The position numbers and the translations under genes were made by a program. From NCBI GenBank assembly GCA_003151665.1, contig PLYD01000169.1, positions 1 to 15,166 on the forward strand: a stretch of 15,166 nucleotides of DNA, read 5' to 3'. Positions 13,258 to 15,166 of the stretch are shown here, piece after piece. The first letter of the stretch is position 1; every line of letters starts with the position of its first letter. The notes beneath the pieces are model-generated. The model saw only the letters and a list, made by a program, of their open reading frames with translations, was not told the DNA's origin and did not search any database. This DNA is from Candidatus Dormiibacterota bacterium (GTDB taxonomy: Bacteria > Chloroflexota > Dormibacteria > Dormibacterales > Dormibacteraceae).

Positions 13258-13265
13258 AGAGGAGG
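13258..13265 (+). promoter_or_regulatory. Ribosome-binding site of the bactofilin gene
   Basis: AGAGGAGG lies 5 nt before ATG 13271. It is the strongest plus-strand ribosome-binding site noted in this window and fits an abundant structural protein. Confidence 0.8.
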
Positions 13266-13270
13266 CCCAC

Positions 13271-13651
13271 ATGGCCCAAGCTGAGAAGTCCGCGGCCCAC
13301 TCGGCCGGGACCGCGCAAAACGGCGGTACCAACGTAGTCACGCTCGGCCCTCGCGACACCCTCAACGGACGCCTGGACATCCACGGCGATTTGAGGATCC
13401 ACGGCAACGTGGAGGGCGAGCTCAAGGCCAGCGGCGATGTCGCTATCGAGCCGACCGCAACCGTCCAGGCCTCCATCGAGGGGGCCAACGTGAACGTGCG
13501 CGGACAGGTCAACGGCAACGTGACCGCGCGCAAGCGGCTCACCCTCGGCGGCTCAGGCCGCCTCAACGGCGAGGTCAAGGTCGCACGTCTCACCGTCGAA
13601 GACGGAGCAACTTTGAACGGCAACGTCACGATGACGCCGGAAAAGGGCTAG
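13271..13651 (+). CDS. Bactofilin (polymer-forming cytoskeletal protein)
   Basis: A 126-aa bactofilin. A flexible Ala/Gly/Asn-rich N-terminus (1-22) precedes a right-handed beta-helix core (about 24-120) made of short repeats ending in Gly-Asn/Asp turns: RDTLNGRLDIHGDLRIHGNV, EGELKASGDVAIEPTATVQA, NVNVRGQVNGNVTARKRLTL, GGSGRLNGEVKVARLTVEDG and ATLNGNVTM. Bactofilins polymerise without nucleotide into filaments attached to the membrane and act as scaffolds for cell shape, polarity or wall enzymes. The length is on the short side with little C-terminal tail. The strong ribosome-binding site fixes the start. It is followed after 27 nt by the flavoprotein gene, possibly in one transcript, although no functional link is obvious. 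Confidence 0.93.
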   Translation: MAQAEKSAAHSAGTAQNGGTNVVTLGPRDTLNGRLDIHGDLRIHGNVEGELKASGDVAIEPTATVQASIEGANVNVRGQVNGNVTARKRLTLGGSGRLNGEVKVARLTVEDGATLNGNVTMTPEKG

Positions 13652-13678
13652 AGCGGCGAACCAGGCGCATAGGGCACA

Positions 13679-15046
13679 TTGCGCCGAAAGCCCGCTTATG
13701 ACCTTGTAATAATCGGCGGCGGCGCGGCGGGGTCGGAGGCGGCGTTCACAGTCGCTGACGGCGGCAAGTCAAAGATCATGCTGGCAGAGGCCACCCATTT
13801 CGGGGGCACCTGCACCAATCACGGCTGCGTGCCCACCAAAGCGCTGGTCCGCACTGCGCGACTCGTCCATCTCATCCGTGGCGCCGACCGCTACGGGATC
13901 AAGGTCGGCGCGCCCGAAGTTGAATGGCGTCGCGCGATGGGGCGTGCATACCAGGTGCGAGACCACATGCTCCGCTACGGCTCCAACCCATTCAAGAAGG
14001 CAGGCGTGGAAGTGCGTTTTCCGTGCGAGGCGAAGTTGATTGGGGAGCGCAAGCTGCTCATCGGCGGAGAAGAAGAGATCGAGGCCCGTGCCGTGCTGAT
14101 CGCAGCCGGCCTCGAGCCGATCGTGCCCAATGTGCCGGGGCTTCGGGAGGCGGGCTATCTCGACAATGAAGGAATCCTCGAGCTGAAAGAGCTTCCAAAC
14201 CGACTGGCTGTAGTCGGCTCCGGGCCCATCGGGTCGGAGTTTGCCCAGATTTTTTCCCGCTTCGGGGTGCAGGTGACCCTCATCGAGCACGGAGCCCGCA
14301 TCCTCTCTTCTGAGGAGCCTGAGACCTCCGCCGCGATTCGTGCGGTGTTCGAATCCGAGGGCATCGAGGTGCGCACGCGCATGAAGATGACGCGGGTTGA
14401 GCTGGATGGCGTCAAGCGGATCTTCTTCGAGAGCGGCGCTTCGATCGAGGTGGACGAGATCCTCGTTGCCGTCGGCCGTTCGCTGGGCGGCAAAGCGCTC
14501 GGCCTCGACGCGGCGGGCATCGAATGGACTCCCCGCGGCATCAAGGTCAACGAGCAGCTCAGGACGTCAAAGCCCTGGGCGTGGGCGGCCGGCGATGTGG
14601 TCGGGGGCCCACTGTTCACGCACGTCGCGTCGGAGATGGGCCGGGTTGCCGCCCGCAACGCGATGAAGCAAACGACCGAACGGATGGATCTGCGCGTGGT
14701 GCCGCGGGTGACGTTCACGGACCCCGAGGTGGCGTCAGTCGGGCTCACCGAGGCCGCCGCCAAGAAAGGCGGGCGCAGGGTTCGCACCGGCTTCGCGCCG
14801 CTCGTCGAGGCAGAGAAAGCACAGATCGACGGCATCGAGCACGGCCACGTCAAGTGTGTGGCCGATGCCAAGACCGGCGAGCTGCTCGGTTGCCACATCG
14901 TGTCCGAGAACGCGGGTGAAATGATCCATGAGGCGGTCGCGATGATGGCGGCTCGTACCCCTGTCAAAGTCGTCGCGAAAGCAATGCATGCGTACCCGAC
15001 TCTGTCCGAGCTGATGCGTTCGGCGCTGCGTCAGGCGGGCGGCTAA
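13679..15046 (+). CDS. Dihydrolipoamide dehydrogenase / mercuric-reductase-family disulfide oxidoreductase
   Basis: A 455-aa class I pyridine nucleotide-disulfide oxidoreductase. FAD motif LVIIGGGAAGSEAA (9-22), redox-active disulfide GGTCTNHGCVPTK (42-54, Cys45 and Cys50), NAD-binding motif VVGSGPIGSEFA with Glu at the end of the next strand (LIEHG), which favours NAD over NADP. WAAGDVVGG is the second FAD motif, FTDPEVASVGLTE opens the dimer domain, and the catalytic dyad is H437 and E444 in HAYPTLSE. The intact His-Glu pair and the lack of the C-terminal Cys pair and N-terminal metal-binding domain of MerA argue for a lipoamide-dehydrogenase-like enzyme. No lipoyl-complex genes are adjacent, so the physiological disulfide substrate is open. 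The TTG start is forced: TAG lies three codons upstream and no ATG or GTG precedes the FAD motif. Confidence 0.9.
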   Translation: MRRKPAYDLVIIGGGAAGSEAAFTVADGGKSKIMLAEATHFGGTCTNHGCVPTKALVRTARLVHLIRGADRYGIKVGAPEVEWRRAMGRAYQVRDHMLRYGSNPFKKAGVEVRFPCEAKLIGERKLLIGGEEEIEARAVLIAAGLEPIVPNVPGLREAGYLDNEGILELKELPNRLAVVGSGPIGSEFAQIFSRFGVQVTLIEHGARILSSEEPETSAAIRAVFESEGIEVRTRMKMTRVELDGVKRIFFESGASIEVDEILVAVGRSLGGKALGLDAAGIEWTPRGIKVNEQLRTSKPWAWAAGDVVGGPLFTHVASEMGRVAARNAMKQTTERMDLRVVPRVTFTDPEVASVGLTEAAAKKGGRRVRTGFAPLVEAEKAQIDGIEHGHVKCVADAKTGELLGCHIVSENAGEMIHEAVAMMAARTPVKVVAKAMHAYPTLSELMRSALRQAGG

Positions 15047-15166
15047 CGGCTTCCCCGTTCGGCTCGCGTCAGCGCCGGCATCACCACTGACTTCACGTAG
15101 CGGCGCGCGGCATCCATGACTGCGTGCACGATCTTCCATTCGAGCTGCTCGAACGAGCTCTCACCC
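15043..15166 (-). CDS. C-terminal end of an unidentified protein
   Basis: The last 40 codons of a minus-strand frame that enters from the right edge. It reads ...FEQLEWKIVHAVMDAARRYV then KSVVMPALTRAERGSR before TAG (15045-15043). The stop overlaps the TAA of the convergent flavoprotein gene. The segment is predicted helical and basic; too little is present to name it. Clean coding content and the tail-to-tail overlap support a real gene. Confidence 0.5.
   Translation of the reverse strand, partial: GESSFEQLEWKIVHAVMDAARRYVKSVVMPALTRAERGSR

Noticed and set aside
13679..15046. Mercuric reductase (merA) annotation
   Set aside because: No N-terminal heavy-metal domain, no C-terminal Cys pair, no mer genes nearby, and the lipoamide-dehydrogenase His-Glu dyad is intact.
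1..15166. CRISPR array, tRNA/rRNA genes, insertion sequences, attachment sites
   Set aside because: I saw no regularly spaced repeats, cloverleaf-like segments, transposase or integrase reading frames, or terminal repeats; mobility of the left region is inferred only from gene content.

Overview
The window is GC-rich DNA with many GTG starts, one forced TTG start and tightly packed or overlapping genes. The mix of a split LigD repair system, type II NADH dehydrogenase, an LppX/LprG-type lipoprotein, an MFS exporter and a bactofilin suggests a high-GC soil bacterium of the Chloroflexota / Dormibacterota / Actinomycetota side of the tree. The phylum is an inference from gene content; there is no rRNA or marker gene here.

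Left part (1-4170, mostly minus strand): this looks like a fragment of a conjugation or type IV secretion-like locus. In transcription order there is a truncated pilin-like paralog (4036-4170), an intact 88-aa pilin-like (VirB2/TrbC-type) protein, a VirB6/TrbL-like polytopic membrane protein, a secreted M23 peptidase, a short SSB lacking the acidic tail, a 168-aa protein with a ribbon-helix-helix-like C-terminus, and the start of an FAD oxidoreductase that runs off the left edge. No VirB4/VirD4 ATPase or relaxase is visible. An unrelated four-helix membrane protein (plus strand) lies between the two pilin-like copies. The pilin operon, the truncated copy and ssb share the same leader architecture: CTTAAC, then exactly 31 nt, then a TANNCT hexamer.

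Middle part (4299-6231): a divergent pair. A TetR-type repressor fused to a large beta-rich, toastrack-like C-terminal region faces a SAM-dependent methyltransferase. Two related palindromes (CTAACnnCGTTAG) lie in the short region between them; one falls in the spacer of a candidate promoter for the methyltransferase.

Right-centre (6290-12242, plus strand): five genes with overlaps or gaps of 10 nt or less, probably one transcription unit. They are LigD PE-ligase, LigD polymerase, type II NADH dehydrogenase, an LprG/LppX-like lipoprotein, and a P55-like MFS transporter. The last two reproduce the mycobacterial lprG-Rv1410c gene pair. No Ku gene is in the window.

Right end (12202-15166): a UbiE-like methyltransferase on the minus strand overlaps the MFS gene tail to tail. 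It diverges from a bactofilin gene whose leader holds a 10-bp inverted repeat and nested small stems. A dihydrolipoamide-dehydrogenase-type flavoprotein with a TTG start follows the bactofilin. The last 124 bases are the C-terminal end of an unidentified minus-strand gene that overlaps its stop codon. I saw no rRNA, tRNA, CRISPR array, insertion sequence or convincing rho-independent terminator.
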